NCBI GenBank assembly: GCA_039208045.1
Contig: JBCCRH010000135.1
Location: 1 to 13,253 of the forward strand
Direction: 5' to 3'
From: JBCCRH01 sp039208045
GTDB taxonomy: Bacteria > Bacteroidota > Bacteroidia > Chitinophagales > Saprospiraceae
Length of the DNA stretch: 13,253 nt
The position numbers and the translations under genes are program-made. Shown here piece by piece: positions 6,964 through 13,253 of this stretch (positions are counted from its first letter, which is position 1; each line of letters starts with the position of its first letter). The notes beneath the pieces were generated by a model, which was given only the letters and a program-made list of their open reading frames with translations, did no database searches and had not been told where the DNA came from.

Positions 6964-9357
6964 TTAGTTACGGAGTGGCTTGTTCGTTTGGAGCATGTGC
7001 TGGATACGTTCCAGGGTTTTTTGCTCGCCACAAAGGCTTAGGAACGCTTCGCGCTCGATATCCAACAAGTATTGCTCTGAAACTTTTTGGGTGCCCGTAA
7101 GGTCACCGCCGCATAATACCCAAGCGATTTTGTGCGCGATCTTGATGTCGTGCTCGCTGGCGTAGCGGCCCAGTTTTAGCTCGTTAGCTGCGGTATATAG
7201 GGCTGCTAAGCCACCACGGCCGAGTACTGTTACGTCTTCACGGGGGGTGCCTGCGGTATAATTTTTGGATAAATCCAATACCATGTGCTTTGCTGTAGAG
7301 ATGGCACGCTCGGTATTGAGGACCACTTGGTCGCGTGTGGGTAGTAAGTAGCCGTAGTTGAAGGCTTCGTGGGCGGAGGTACCTACCGATGCGAGGGCAA
7401 TGGTTCTGAATTTCTCGATTAAGGTAGGGATCATGACGTCGCCTTGGAAGAACTGATCGGAGGCGCGCACGGCAAACTCTTTGGTTCCACCACCACCTGG
7501 TAATAGGCCGACACCCACTTCTACTAAGCCCATATATGTTTCGGCGGAAGCCGCTACCCCATCGCAGTGCATGATGATTTCACACCCACCACCAAAGCAA
7601 TAGCCTTGGGTAGCTGCTACTACTGGTACTTTGGCGTAACGGAGGCGCATCACTGCTTGCTGTAGGGCGTTCACGGCCATGTTGAGCTCGTCAAATTCTT
7701 GCTGGTAGGCCATTTGTGCAATGAGCATTAGGTTGGCACCTACAGAGAAGTTGGTAGCATTGTTTCCAATGACCATCCCTTTCCAGTTGCCAGATTCAGC
7801 AATATCGCAAGCTTCTGAAAAGCCTCTTACTACACCTTCGCCAATAGTGTTGTGCGCACTGATAAATTCTAAGCAAAGTACTCCATCTCCGATGTCGTGT
7901 AGTACTACTCCATCATTTTTGTAGACAGGTGCATTTGCACGGTAGTTGTCCAGTACAATGAATTCTTCTGTACCTGGAATCGTTTTGTACGACTTACTCT
8001 CAATATCGTAGTACTGGCGTTGGCCATTGTGGCTACGATAGAAGCTGGTGTGACCAGCAGCTAGCATTTCTTTCACCCAATCGGCAATAGATTCTCCTGC
8101 CTCTTCTGCCATCTTGGTCGCATCTGCTACACCTACTGCATCCCAATACTCAAATGGGCCCAATTCCCAAGCAAACCCTGTACGAATAGCGTCATCGATA
8201 CTGTAGAGGTGATCTGCAATTTCAGGAATGCGGTTGGACACATAAGCAAATAGGCTCATTAAGGAGCGACGAACGAGTTCACCACCTTTATCTTCTGCTT
8301 TGAGGAACATTTTTAGGCGTAAGCCCAAATCATCGATCTGCTTTGCTTGCTTCAAGCTAGGCAAATTTGGGCGCTGCCCTGGCTCATATTCTAGTGTATC
8401 CAAGTTAAGGCCTAAAATGACTTTTTTGCCCCTAGCATCCTTTTCATTGGTTTTTTTGTAAAAGCCTTGCCCACTCTTATTCCCCAAGAATTTATTTTCC
8501 AGCAGGAATTGCAAATACTTTGGAATTTCTAACTGCTGTGCCTGCGCATCGTATGGGCAGTTGTCCTTAATCCCTTGAATTACTTTAGCGGCAGTATCTA
8601 ATCCTACCAAATCCCCCAAACGATAGGTGCCCGTTTTCGGACGACCGATAGCTGGCCCCGTCAAGCGGTCTACATCCTGAATGCTTAGGCCCAGCTCTTG
8701 GGTCAACTGGAATATTTTCGCCATAGCGAATACCCCTACGCGATTGCCGATGAAGGCGGGGGTATCTTTTGCGAGTACTGTTTTCTTACCTAAGTAAACA
8801 TCACCATAGTGCATAAAAAAGTCAATCACCTCCTGCTTGGTATCGGCAGTGGGAATGACTTCGAATAGGCGTAAGTAGCGCGGTGGGTTGAAGAAGTGCG
8901 TACCGCAGAAGTGCTGACGAAAATCTTCACTGCGGCCTTCTAACATCATATGAATCGGAATACCTGAGGTGTTAGAGGTCACCAAGCTTCCGGGGCGACG
9001 ATGCGCATCTACCTTTGCGAATACCTGCTGCTTAATATCCAAACGCTCGACCACTACCTCAATGATCCAATCACAATCCACAATTTTGGCGAAGTCATCG
9101 TCGAAATTACCAGTCGTAATACGTGATGCAAATGCTTTATCATAGAGCGGAGCAGGCTTCGATTTGATGGCTGCTTTGAGCGCCCCATTTACTATGCGAT
9201 TACGAGCAGCAGGGTGGTCTTTTTCTTCTTCTTTCAAGTCAAAAGGTACAATGTCTAGCATTAGCACCTCTAGGCCAATATTGGCAAAATGACAAGCAAT
9301 ACCAGAGCCCATGACACCAGAACCAAGGACTGCTACTTTTTTGATATGTCTACTCAT
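6964..9357 (-). CDS. fadN: 3-hydroxyacyl-CoA dehydrogenase / enoyl-CoA hydratase bifunctional protein (FadN-like)
   Basis: It catalyses two central steps of beta-oxidation: hydration of enoyl-CoA and NAD-dependent oxidation of 3-hydroxyacyl-CoA. The 797 residues begin with a Rossmann fold (LGSGVMGSGIA, 11-21), then the dehydrogenase active site with Ser128-Asn129 and His154 in GTHFFNPP paired with Glu166, FIGNRVG (202-208), and the C-terminal dehydrogenase region with a second copy around 360-440. The hydratase follows (about 480-690) with both likely catalytic glutamates, Glu593 in FGGGCEIIMHCDG and Glu613 in VEVGVGLLPGGGGT. This order, dehydrogenase first and hydratase last, is that of Bacillus FadN and opposite to E. 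coli FadB. The ATG at 9355-9357 directly precedes the NAD-binding strand. It is the first gene of the fad pair and has a clear promoter with a palindromic operator. The usual acyl-CoA dehydrogenase partner is not in the window. Confidence 0.93.
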   Translation of the reverse strand: MSRHIKKVAVLGSGVMGSGIACHFANIGLEVLMLDIVPFDLKEEEKDHPAARNRIVNGALKAAIKSKPAPLYDKAFASRITTGNFDDDFAKIVDCDWIIEVVVERLDIKQQVFAKVDAHRRPGSLVTSNTSGIPIHMMLEGRSEDFRQHFCGTHFFNPPRYLRLFEVIPTADTKQEVIDFFMHYGDVYLGKKTVLAKDTPAFIGNRVGVFAMAKIFQLTQELGLSIQDVDRLTGPAIGRPKTGTYRLGDLVGLDTAAKVIQGIKDNCPYDAQAQQLEIPKYLQFLLENKFLGNKSGQGFYKKTNEKDARGKKVILGLNLDTLEYEPGQRPNLPSLKQAKQIDDLGLRLKMFLKAEDKGGELVRRSLMSLFAYVSNRIPEIADHLYSIDDAIRTGFAWELGPFEYWDAVGVADATKMAEEAGESIADWVKEMLAAGHTSFYRSHNGQRQYYDIESKSYKTIPGTEEFIVLDNYRANAPVYKNDGVVLHDIGDGVLCLEFISAHNTIGEGVVRGFSEACDIAESGNWKGMVIGNNATNFSVGANLMLIAQMAYQQEFDELNMAVNALQQAVMRLRYAKVPVVAATQGYCFGGGCEIIMHCDGVAASAETYMGLVEVGVGLLPGGGGTKEFAVRASDQFFQGDVMIPTLIEKFRTIALASVGTSAHEAFNYGYLLPTRDQVVLNTERAISTAKHMVLDLSKNYTAGTPREDVTVLGRGGLAALYTAANELKLGRYASEHDIKIAHKIAWVLCGGDLTGTQKVSEQYLLDIEREAFLSLCGEQKTLERIQHMLQTNKPLRN

Positions 9358-9392
9358 GTAAAATTTGATTAAGGATGGAAATGAAAACGCTG

Positions 9393-9425
9393 CAAACTTA
9401 GCGAAAATTCGCTAAATCATCAAAA
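9393..9425 (-). promoter_or_regulatory. Bacteroidota-type promoter of fadN
   Basis: Read on the minus strand, TTTTG (9425-9421) is followed after 20 bases by TAAGTTTG (9400-9393). This matches the Bacteroidota sigma-factor consensus TTTG / TAnnTTTG with normal spacing. The predicted transcript would start near 9387 and carry a leader of about 30 bases before the ATG at 9357. Confidence 0.72.
9398..9415. promoter_or_regulatory. 18-base palindromic operator inside the fadN promoter
   Basis: TTAGCGAAAATTCGCTAA is two perfect 8-base half-sites (TTAGCGAA / TTCGCTAA) around a central AA. It fills most of the spacer and overlaps the first three bases of the minus-10-like TAAGTTTG, so a bound dimer would block RNA polymerase. 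TetR- and MarR-family repressors that respond to acyl-CoA use sites of this size; which family binds here is not shown by the sequence, and no regulator gene of either type is in the window. Confidence 0.65.
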
Positions 9426-9519
9426 TTATGTCATCAATGCCCTCCATAAAGTCGGCTTTCATATTAAAAATTTCACACTATTTGATAAAATCTATGCGCT
9501 AAAGCACTTCGGATTCAAC

Positions 9520-9527
9520 TATTTTTG
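9520..9527 (+). promoter_or_regulatory. Candidate TAnnTTTG element for the exbB-exbD-exbD transcript
   Basis: TATTTTTG is an exact TAnnTTTG match on the plus strand, 137 bases before the exbB start. I find no TTTG at the expected distance upstream, and chance matches are common in AT-rich DNA, so this is weak. Confidence 0.25.
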
Positions 9528-9664
9528 TGATTTTTATGCTCGGTAGCACGGAGATGTGGCAAGGAAAGCGAAAAAATTATTTTGCTGCTGCATAATTTGT
9601 ACTCTACTGTGTCGTTCAATTGTTTTGAATCGCACCGCTGTTTCCAAACAAAAACAAAGCATTC

Positions 9665-10351
9665 ATGTTTCAACCTCTTTTTTTATTCTTCCAAGAAACG
9701 GACATTGAGCCGGAAATGGGATCCCAGAGTTTATTTGATGCCATTACTTCAGGCGGCCCACTAGGTGTGGGAATTGTTTTCGTTCTTCTGATTCTTTCTA
9801 TTATTGCCCTTTACATCTTTATTGAGCGCTATTTAACCATCAAGAAAGCAGCTCGAATTGATGCCAACTTTATCAATAACATTCGGGCTAATGTACAATC
9901 GGGTAATATCCAAGGTGCCAAGGCTTTGTGCCAAACCACCGATTCGCCGGTAGCGCGCATGGTCGAAAAGGGATTGCAGCGTATTGGCAAGCCGCTTCGC
10001 GATATTGATGCTGCTATTGAAAATGTAGGTAACCTCGAAATCTTTAAGCTAGAGAAAAACCTGTCTACCTTAGCTAGTATTGCGGGTGCCGCACCTATGA
10101 TTGGTTTCTTCGGTACGGTGACGGGTATGATTTTGGCTTTCTTTAGAATGGCAAACGAACAGAATGTAACACCAAGTGTATTAGCAGGTGGTATCTACAC
10201 GGCCCTGATTACGACTGCCTTTGGACTCTTCATTGGTATTTTGGCTTTTGTGGGCTATAATATATTGGTAGCCAATGTAGAGAAAGTGGTATTCAAAATG
10301 GAGCGTACTACAGTAGAGTTTATGGACTTGTTGCAGGAACCTACTGGCTAA
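9665..10351 (+). CDS. exbB: MotA/TolQ/ExbB proton channel family protein
   Basis: This is the pentameric proton-channel subunit of the TonB motor in the inner membrane. The 228-residue protein has three membrane segments: about 33-54 (GVGIVFVLLILSIIALYIFI), 134-160 containing the conserved GAAPMIGFFGTVTGMI region, and 176-203 (YTALITTAFGLFIGILAFVG). The cytoplasmic loop between the first and second segments carries ARMVEKGLQRI, as in the family. I use the ATG at 9665; an internal ATG at residue 18 (9716) is possible, but the short hydrophobic lead MFQPLFLFF is typical of Bacteroidota ExbB. It is followed after 16 bases by an exbD gene, and the exbB-exbD-exbD order supports ExbB rather than MotA or TolQ. 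Confidence 0.93.
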   Translation: MFQPLFLFFQETDIEPEMGSQSLFDAITSGGPLGVGIVFVLLILSIIALYIFIERYLTIKKAARIDANFINNIRANVQSGNIQGAKALCQTTDSPVARMVEKGLQRIGKPLRDIDAAIENVGNLEIFKLEKNLSTLASIAGAAPMIGFFGTVTGMILAFFRMANEQNVTPSVLAGGIYTALITTAFGLFIGILAFVGYNILVANVEKVVFKMERTTVEFMDLLQEPTG

Positions 10352-10367
10352 TCATTAAACAAACAGA

Positions 10368-10766
10368 ATGGGTTTAAAAAAGCGAAATAAAGTAAGCGCA
10401 GAGTTTAGCATGTCGTCTTTGACTGACATTATCTTTCTGTTGCTCATCTTCTTCATGCTGACGTCTACTTTGGTAAAAATTCAGCCTTTTGATTTGCCTG
10501 AGTCGGATTCCAAAACCGTGGCGTCGACTTCTATTGTGGTAACAGTAGAGCAAAATGGCAAAGTGACGCTTCAGGGCAATGAAGTGCCTAAGCGCTCCTT
10601 GGAGAAAGCACTGCGCATGGCGGTACGAACGGCAGAAAATAGAGATGGCCTTACGGTAACCATTGCTGCTGAGCTAGGTACTCCTTTTGACAGTGTGGTG
10701 GATATTATGAATATTGCTGCCAAGCTGCGTGTAAAGGCTATTTTAGCTACGCAACCCAAAACTTAA
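10368..10766 (+). CDS. exbD: ExbD/TolR family biopolymer transport protein (first copy)
   Basis: This small motor protein pairs with ExbB to couple proton flow to TonB movement. Its 132 residues comprise a short basic cytoplasmic start, one membrane helix (about 18-37) with the proton-carrying Asp20 in SSLTDIIFLLLIFF, and a periplasmic domain ending DIMNIAAKLRVKAILAT, the usual ExbD fold end. The first 33 residues are identical to those of the next gene, but the periplasmic parts differ widely (here KIQPFDLPESDSK and VEQNGKVTLQGNEVP). It lies 16 bases after exbB and 7 before the second exbD, so one transcript is nearly certain. It might be called TolR, but there is no tolB/pal neighbour. Confidence 0.92.
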   Translation: MGLKKRNKVSAEFSMSSLTDIIFLLLIFFMLTSTLVKIQPFDLPESDSKTVASTSIVVTVEQNGKVTLQGNEVPKRSLEKALRMAVRTAENRDGLTVTIAAELGTPFDSVVDIMNIAAKLRVKAILATQPKT

Positions 10767-10773
10767 GCATTTT

Positions 10774-11175
10774 ATGGGTTTAAAAAAACGAAATAAAGTT
10801 AGTGCCGAGTTCAGCATGTCTTCGCTAACTGACATTATCTTTTTGCTCTTGATCTTCTTCATGTTGACCTCCTCTTTGGTGGCTCCTAATGCGCTTAACC
10901 TAAAGCTACCGGGTACCTCCAAAACTAAAGTGACTACTAGCTCCAATATAGACGATGTCCGAATCGCAAAAAATGGGCGTTACTATTATAATGGTAAGCG
11001 GATTAATTTAGAAGACTTAGAGCGGGTACTTTCGCGCAAGCAAGGAAGAAGCAGTAAGAAGCTAAGCATGACGATTTCACCCGATCGCGGCACCCCTACC
11101 GAGTATGTGGTATCGATTATGGATATTGCCATGCGCCTCAATATCAATGGTATCCTAGCTACCGAGAAGAACTAA
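10774..11175 (+). CDS. exbD: ExbD/TolR family biopolymer transport protein (second copy)
   Basis: The second ExbD is 133 residues, with the same cytoplasmic tail and membrane helix as the first copy, including Asp20. Its periplasmic domain has its own sequence: APNALNLKLPG, an IAKNGRYYYNGKRINLEDLE segment and the end SIMDIAMRLNINGILATEKN. Two unlike ExbD genes after one exbB is a common Bacteroidota arrangement; the two may form a heterodimer in the channel, which is inference. The gene begins 7 bases after the first copy and is followed by a 106-base gap before tonB. Confidence 0.92.
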   Translation: MGLKKRNKVSAEFSMSSLTDIIFLLLIFFMLTSSLVAPNALNLKLPGTSKTKVTTSSNIDDVRIAKNGRYYYNGKRINLEDLERVLSRKQGRSSKKLSMTISPDRGTPTEYVVSIMDIAMRLNINGILATEKN

Positions 11176-11281
11176 GTAACAGCCAAAGAATGAGTTACGT
11201 TAAAGAAAAAGTAAAGTACTGACTTTTAGTAACATGCACGTACAATCCTAGCGTTTACCAACTGGATTAAACTATAAAACA

Positions 11282-12238
11282 ATGGATACAACACTCCGTC
11301 CAAAAACAGAAGAAAAGCACAAGCGGCGCAGCGCCACCATAAGTATAGTAGTACACATTATCTTAATCATACTAGCACTATTGCCACTTATGACCTTCCA
11401 AGATCCGCCTCCGGGCCAAGAGGGTATCTTAGTCAACCTTGGCATACCCGATGTAGGCGAAGGCGACGATAATGCAGGCCCCTCTGAAGCCATTGAAGCA
11501 GAAGAACCTGAACCCGAAGAGGCAGTAGCGGAAGATCAGCCTGAAGAAGTCGAAGAGGTAGAGGAAGTCGAAGAGGTAGAACCAGAAGAAGTAGAACCTA
11601 CTAAGTCCGAGCCTGAGCCCGTAGAGCGCAAAGAAGTAGTCACCCAAGAAGACCCCAACGAAATTGCCCTCAAAAAAGAAAAAGAACGCAAGAAAAAAGA
11701 AGAAGAGCGCATTGCTAAAGAAAAGCGAGAAGAAGCCGCCCGCAAGAAAGCAGCAGCAGAAAAAGCAGAAGCAGAGCGTAAAGCAAAGGAAGCAGCCGCC
11801 AAAGCGGAGCGCGAGCGCAAAGCAAAAGAAGCTTCCAACCTTAAAAATGAGCTAAGCGGCCTATTCGGCGATGGGGATGGCAAAGGCTCCACCGGCAAGC
11901 CCGGCAACGAAGGCGACCCCAATGGCGATCCCAACTCTGACAAACTAAAAGGTATCAGTACTGGCTCCGGCCAAGTAGGCGGTGGCCTAAGCAATCGCGG
12001 CGTGGTAAGCCTTCCTAAACCCAAAGACAGCTCCCAAGTATCCGGCCGAGTAGTTATGAAGGTTTGTGTCAACAAAGCCGGTAAAGTAGTCAGCGCCGAC
12101 TTCACCCAGCGCGGCTCCACCGTAGCGAACCAGAGCCTTATCAAAAAAGCACGCCAAAGTGCCATGGCTTCCAAGTTTAGCCCCGGCTCCGAAGACAAAC
12201 TATGTGGCACCATTACGTACACATTTAAAGTACAGTAA
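11282..12238 (+). CDS. tonB: Energy transducer TonB
   Basis: This protein links the ExbB/ExbD motor in the inner membrane to outer-membrane receptors. The 318 residues comprise a basic start (KHKRR), one membrane anchor (about 18-38), then a long periplasmic spacer. The spacer has three parts: an acidic Glu/Pro/Val stretch (about 71-118, with EVEEVEEVEEVE), a Lys/Glu/Ala-rich probable helix or coiled coil (about 128-185), and a Gly/Asp/Asn-rich flexible stretch (about 194-240). The C-terminal domain (about 250-318) has GRVVMKVCVNKAGKVVSADF and CGTITYTFKV, which fits the TonB C-terminal fold. Cys262 and Cys308 could form a disulfide in the periplasm. The long low-complexity spacer gives reach across the periplasm. 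Placement after exbB-exbD-exbD supports the call; the 106-base gap means tonB may also have its own promoter, though I found no clear one. Confidence 0.9.
   Translation: MDTTLRPKTEEKHKRRSATISIVVHIILIILALLPLMTFQDPPPGQEGILVNLGIPDVGEGDDNAGPSEAIEAEEPEPEEAVAEDQPEEVEEVEEVEEVEPEEVEPTKSEPEPVERKEVVTQEDPNEIALKKEKERKKKEEERIAKEKREEAARKKAAAEKAEAERKAKEAAAKAERERKAKEASNLKNELSGLFGDGDGKGSTGKPGNEGDPNGDPNSDKLKGISTGSGQVGGGLSNRGVVSLPKPKDSSQVSGRVVMKVCVNKAGKVVSADFTQRGSTVANQSLIKKARQSAMASKFSPGSEDKLCGTITYTFKVQ
11546..11581 (+). repeat. Two tandem 18-base units inside tonB
   Basis: GAAGTCGAAGAGGTAGAG (11546-11563) is followed directly by the same unit with a final A (11564-11581). It encodes EVEEVEEVEEVE in the acidic spacer. 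Unit number could change by replication slippage without breaking the frame. Confidence 0.85.
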
Positions 12239-12259
12239 GCACTCAGGCGGGATGGGAAC

Positions 12260-12312
12260 GGCAAATTTGGTGGGTGCGGGTGCCAGCCTTGTGCAAAAGC
12301 CTTAAATTTGCC
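12260..12312. repeat. Inverted repeat after tonB
   Basis: GGCAAATTT (12260-12268) and AAATTTGCC (12304-12312) are perfect 9-base inverted copies separated by 35 bases. It starts 22 bases after the tonB stop. The right arm overlaps the left arm of the next hairpin (12307-12364), so the two folds exclude each other. Confidence 0.6.
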
Positions 12313-12364
12313 TAGCCTTTTGGTACCTTTTTGGCGATTGAAAAAGGTACTCGCCGAAGGCAAA
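12307..12364. repeat. Two-part hairpin, possible intergenic repeat or terminator
   Basis: The inner stem GTACCTTTTT / AAAAAGGTAC (12323-12332 with 12341-12350, loop of 8) is perfect. The outer stem TTTGCCT / AGGCAAA (12307-12313 with 12358-12364) extends it across an internal loop. It has no strong U-tract at its end, so it looks more like a dispersed intergenic repeat than a standard terminator. It resembles GGTACC-rich intergenic repeats I recall from other Bacteroidota; that is memory, not a search result. Confidence 0.55.
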
Positions 12365-12427
12365 ACTAAGCATAAGGACAACAAAACCAAGCAATAATAT
12401 TCCACTCAGAGCATAGATCAAAAAAGG

Positions 12428-12460
12428 AAAAGGTCATCTCAAATAGATGATCTTTTGCAT
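12428..12460 (+). terminator. Probable terminator or leader hairpin between tonB and folC
   Basis: AAAAGGTCATCT (12428-12439) pairs with AGATGATCTTTT (12445-12456) with one G-T pair and a 5-base loop, followed by only weak T-rich sequence (GCATTTCT). It could end the tonB transcript, or lie in the leader of folC 42 bases upstream of its ATG. The short T-run makes termination uncertain. Confidence 0.5.
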
Positions 12461-12497
12461 TTCTAATAGTACGCAAGGATTTGCAAACTACTCCCAC

Positions 12498-13253
12498 ATG
12501 AATTACCAACAAACCCTCGACTACCTCTACCAGCAACTCCCCATGTACCAGCGCGTGGGTGCCAAAGCGTTCAAAAAAGACCTCACCAATACCATTCAAC
12601 TCTGCGAAGCACTGGGTAATCCTCAGCAACAATTTCCCAGCATCCACATCGCAGGCACCAATGGCAAAGGCTCTACCTCGCACATGCTAGCGGCTATTTT
12701 ACAAGCCAAAGGCCTGAAAGTAGGGCTCTACACCTCCCCACACTATCGCGATTTTCGCGAGCGCATCAAGATCAACGGTACCTTTATTTCAGAAGAGGCG
12801 GTTATGGAATGGGTGAGCCAACACCAGCCCCTCTTCGAGCGTATTCAACCCTCTTTTTTCGAGATCACAGTAGCCCTGGCGTTCCACTATTTTGCGGAAG
12901 CAGCAGTAGATATAGCAGTGATCGAAACCGGCTTAGGCGGCCGCTTGGATTCGACCAATGTGCTTAGTCCCATCCTCAGTGTCATCACCAATATTGACTA
13001 CGACCATATGGATATGCTGGGCGACACCTTAGCTCAAATTGCAGGAGAGAAAGCAGGAATCATTAAGCCTAACATCCCCGTAGTCATTGGGCAAACTCAC
13101 CTCGAAACCAGAGATGTATTCCTCCAAAAAGCAGCGCAGACCAACTCCCCCATCCACTTTGCCGATCAGCATTTTGCCATAGCACCCGATCGAATAGCCG
13201 ATAGCCGTACGCATTATGATGTATACCATAATGGGCTACCACTTTATGAAGAC
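12498..13253 (+). CDS. folC: Bifunctional folylpolyglutamate synthase/dihydrofolate synthase, 3'-truncated by window edge
   Basis: It adds glutamate to dihydropteroate or to folates in the cytoplasm, using ATP. The frame is open from the ATG at 12498 through the last base (252 codons visible of roughly 400-430 expected). The Mur-ligase family P-loop is clear at HIAGTNGKGSTS (50-61), followed by LYTSPHYRDFRERIKING (78-94, the FRERI loop), the ETGLGGRLDSTNV motif (143-154), TNIDYDHMDMLGDTL (164-178) and IAGEKAGIIKP (181-191) with the lysine that is usually carbamylated. The start is supported by the NYQQTLDYLYQQLPMYQRVG opening common in this family. It is preceded by 259 repeat-rich bases, so it is probably transcribed separately from tonB; no clear promoter was found. 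Confidence 0.94.
   Translation, partial: MNYQQTLDYLYQQLPMYQRVGAKAFKKDLTNTIQLCEALGNPQQQFPSIHIAGTNGKGSTSHMLAAILQAKGLKVGLYTSPHYRDFRERIKINGTFISEEAVMEWVSQHQPLFERIQPSFFEITVALAFHYFAEAAVDIAVIETGLGGRLDSTNVLSPILSVITNIDYDHMDMLGDTLAQIAGEKAGIIKPNIPVVIGQTHLETRDVFLQKAAQTNSPIHFADQHFAIAPDRIADSRTHYDVYHNGLPLYED

Larger units (their letters stand above)
9358..9664. other. 307-base divergent intergenic region (fadN / exbB)
   Basis: There is no gene here. The left part (9386-9425) holds the fadN promoter and palindrome. The right part holds possible exbB promoter sequences: an exact TATTTTTG at 9520-9527, and TTTTG (9580-9584) and TAATTTG (9593-9599), which do not form a correctly spaced pair. The rest is AT-rich with no strong hairpin and no RNA gene I can recognise. 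Confidence 0.7.

Noticed and set aside
9580..9599. TTTTG (9580-9584) plus TAATTTG (9593-9599) as the exbB promoter
   Set aside because: The spacing is about 8 bases instead of about 20, and the second element lacks one base of TAnnTTTG.
11190..11222. 10-codon frame MSYVKEKVKY between exbD and tonB, possible leader peptide
   Set aside because: It is short enough to arise by chance, has no run of one amino acid, and is not followed by a convincing attenuator; only a weak hairpin is near.
11194..11232. GTTAC...GTAAC hairpin after the second exbD as a terminator
   Set aside because: Only a few base pairs match with several mismatches and there is no T-run after it.
11536..12405. 289-codon open frame on the minus strand opposite tonB
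   Set aside because: It is rich in Ser/Leu/Ala/Pro as expected for the complement of a low-complexity Glu/Lys/Ala gene, has no recognisable domain, and the plus-strand TonB is clear.

Overview
The window reads as chromosomal DNA from a Bacteroidota bacterium. The genus is not certain; the gene style suggests a marine or freshwater Saprospiria/Lewinella-like lineage, and this is inference. The signs are a one-protein hybrid two-component regulator, an OMP_b-brl_3 type TonB-dependent barrel, an exbB-exbD-exbD-tonB cluster with two ExbD genes, A-rich translation starts without clear Shine-Dalgarno sites, and a promoter of the Bacteroidota TTTG / TAnnTTTG kind.

Layout. (1) 1-1358, plus strand: the 3' part of an outer-membrane TonB-dependent receptor family gene, cut by the window edge and interrupted by an in-frame TAG at 282-284. 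(2) 1380-5525, plus: a 1381-residue hybrid two-component system with an export signal, a two-propeller periplasmic sensor, Y_Y_Y domain, membrane segment, histidine kinase, receiver and AraC-type DNA-binding domain. A strong bidirectional hairpin terminator (5530-5557) separates it from the convergent fatty-acid genes. (3) 9357-5570, minus: a beta-oxidation pair, a FadN-like 3-hydroxyacyl-CoA dehydrogenase/enoyl-CoA hydratase followed by a thiolase. A 163-base imperfect palindrome (6764-6926) lies between them. The upstream gene has a good Bacteroidota promoter with an 18-base palindrome in its spacer, a likely repressor operator. (4) 9665-12238, plus: exbB, two exbD paralogues and tonB, the inner-membrane motor that powers TonB-dependent receptors such as the one at the left edge. 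(5) 12498 to the window end, plus: the 5' two thirds or so of folC (folylpolyglutamate/dihydrofolate synthase), preceded by 259 bases rich in inverted repeats.

How they work together. ExbB/ExbD/TonB use the proton gradient to energise outer-membrane receptors. The hybrid regulator beside the receptor probably senses a ligand in the periplasm and controls uptake genes. FadN and FadA perform the hydration, second oxidation and thiolysis steps of fatty-acid breakdown; no acyl-CoA dehydrogenase or acyl-CoA ligase lies in the window. FolC belongs to folate metabolism and is a neighbour without evident functional link.

I found no convincing new defence, mobile or biosynthetic system. The items most worth checking are the in-frame stop in the receptor gene, the palindrome inside the fadN promoter, the MITE-like palindrome inside the fad operon, the paired exbD genes with identical N-termini but many synonymous changes, and the repeat-rich gap before folC. 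No tRNA, rRNA, CRISPR array, transposase or origin was recognised.
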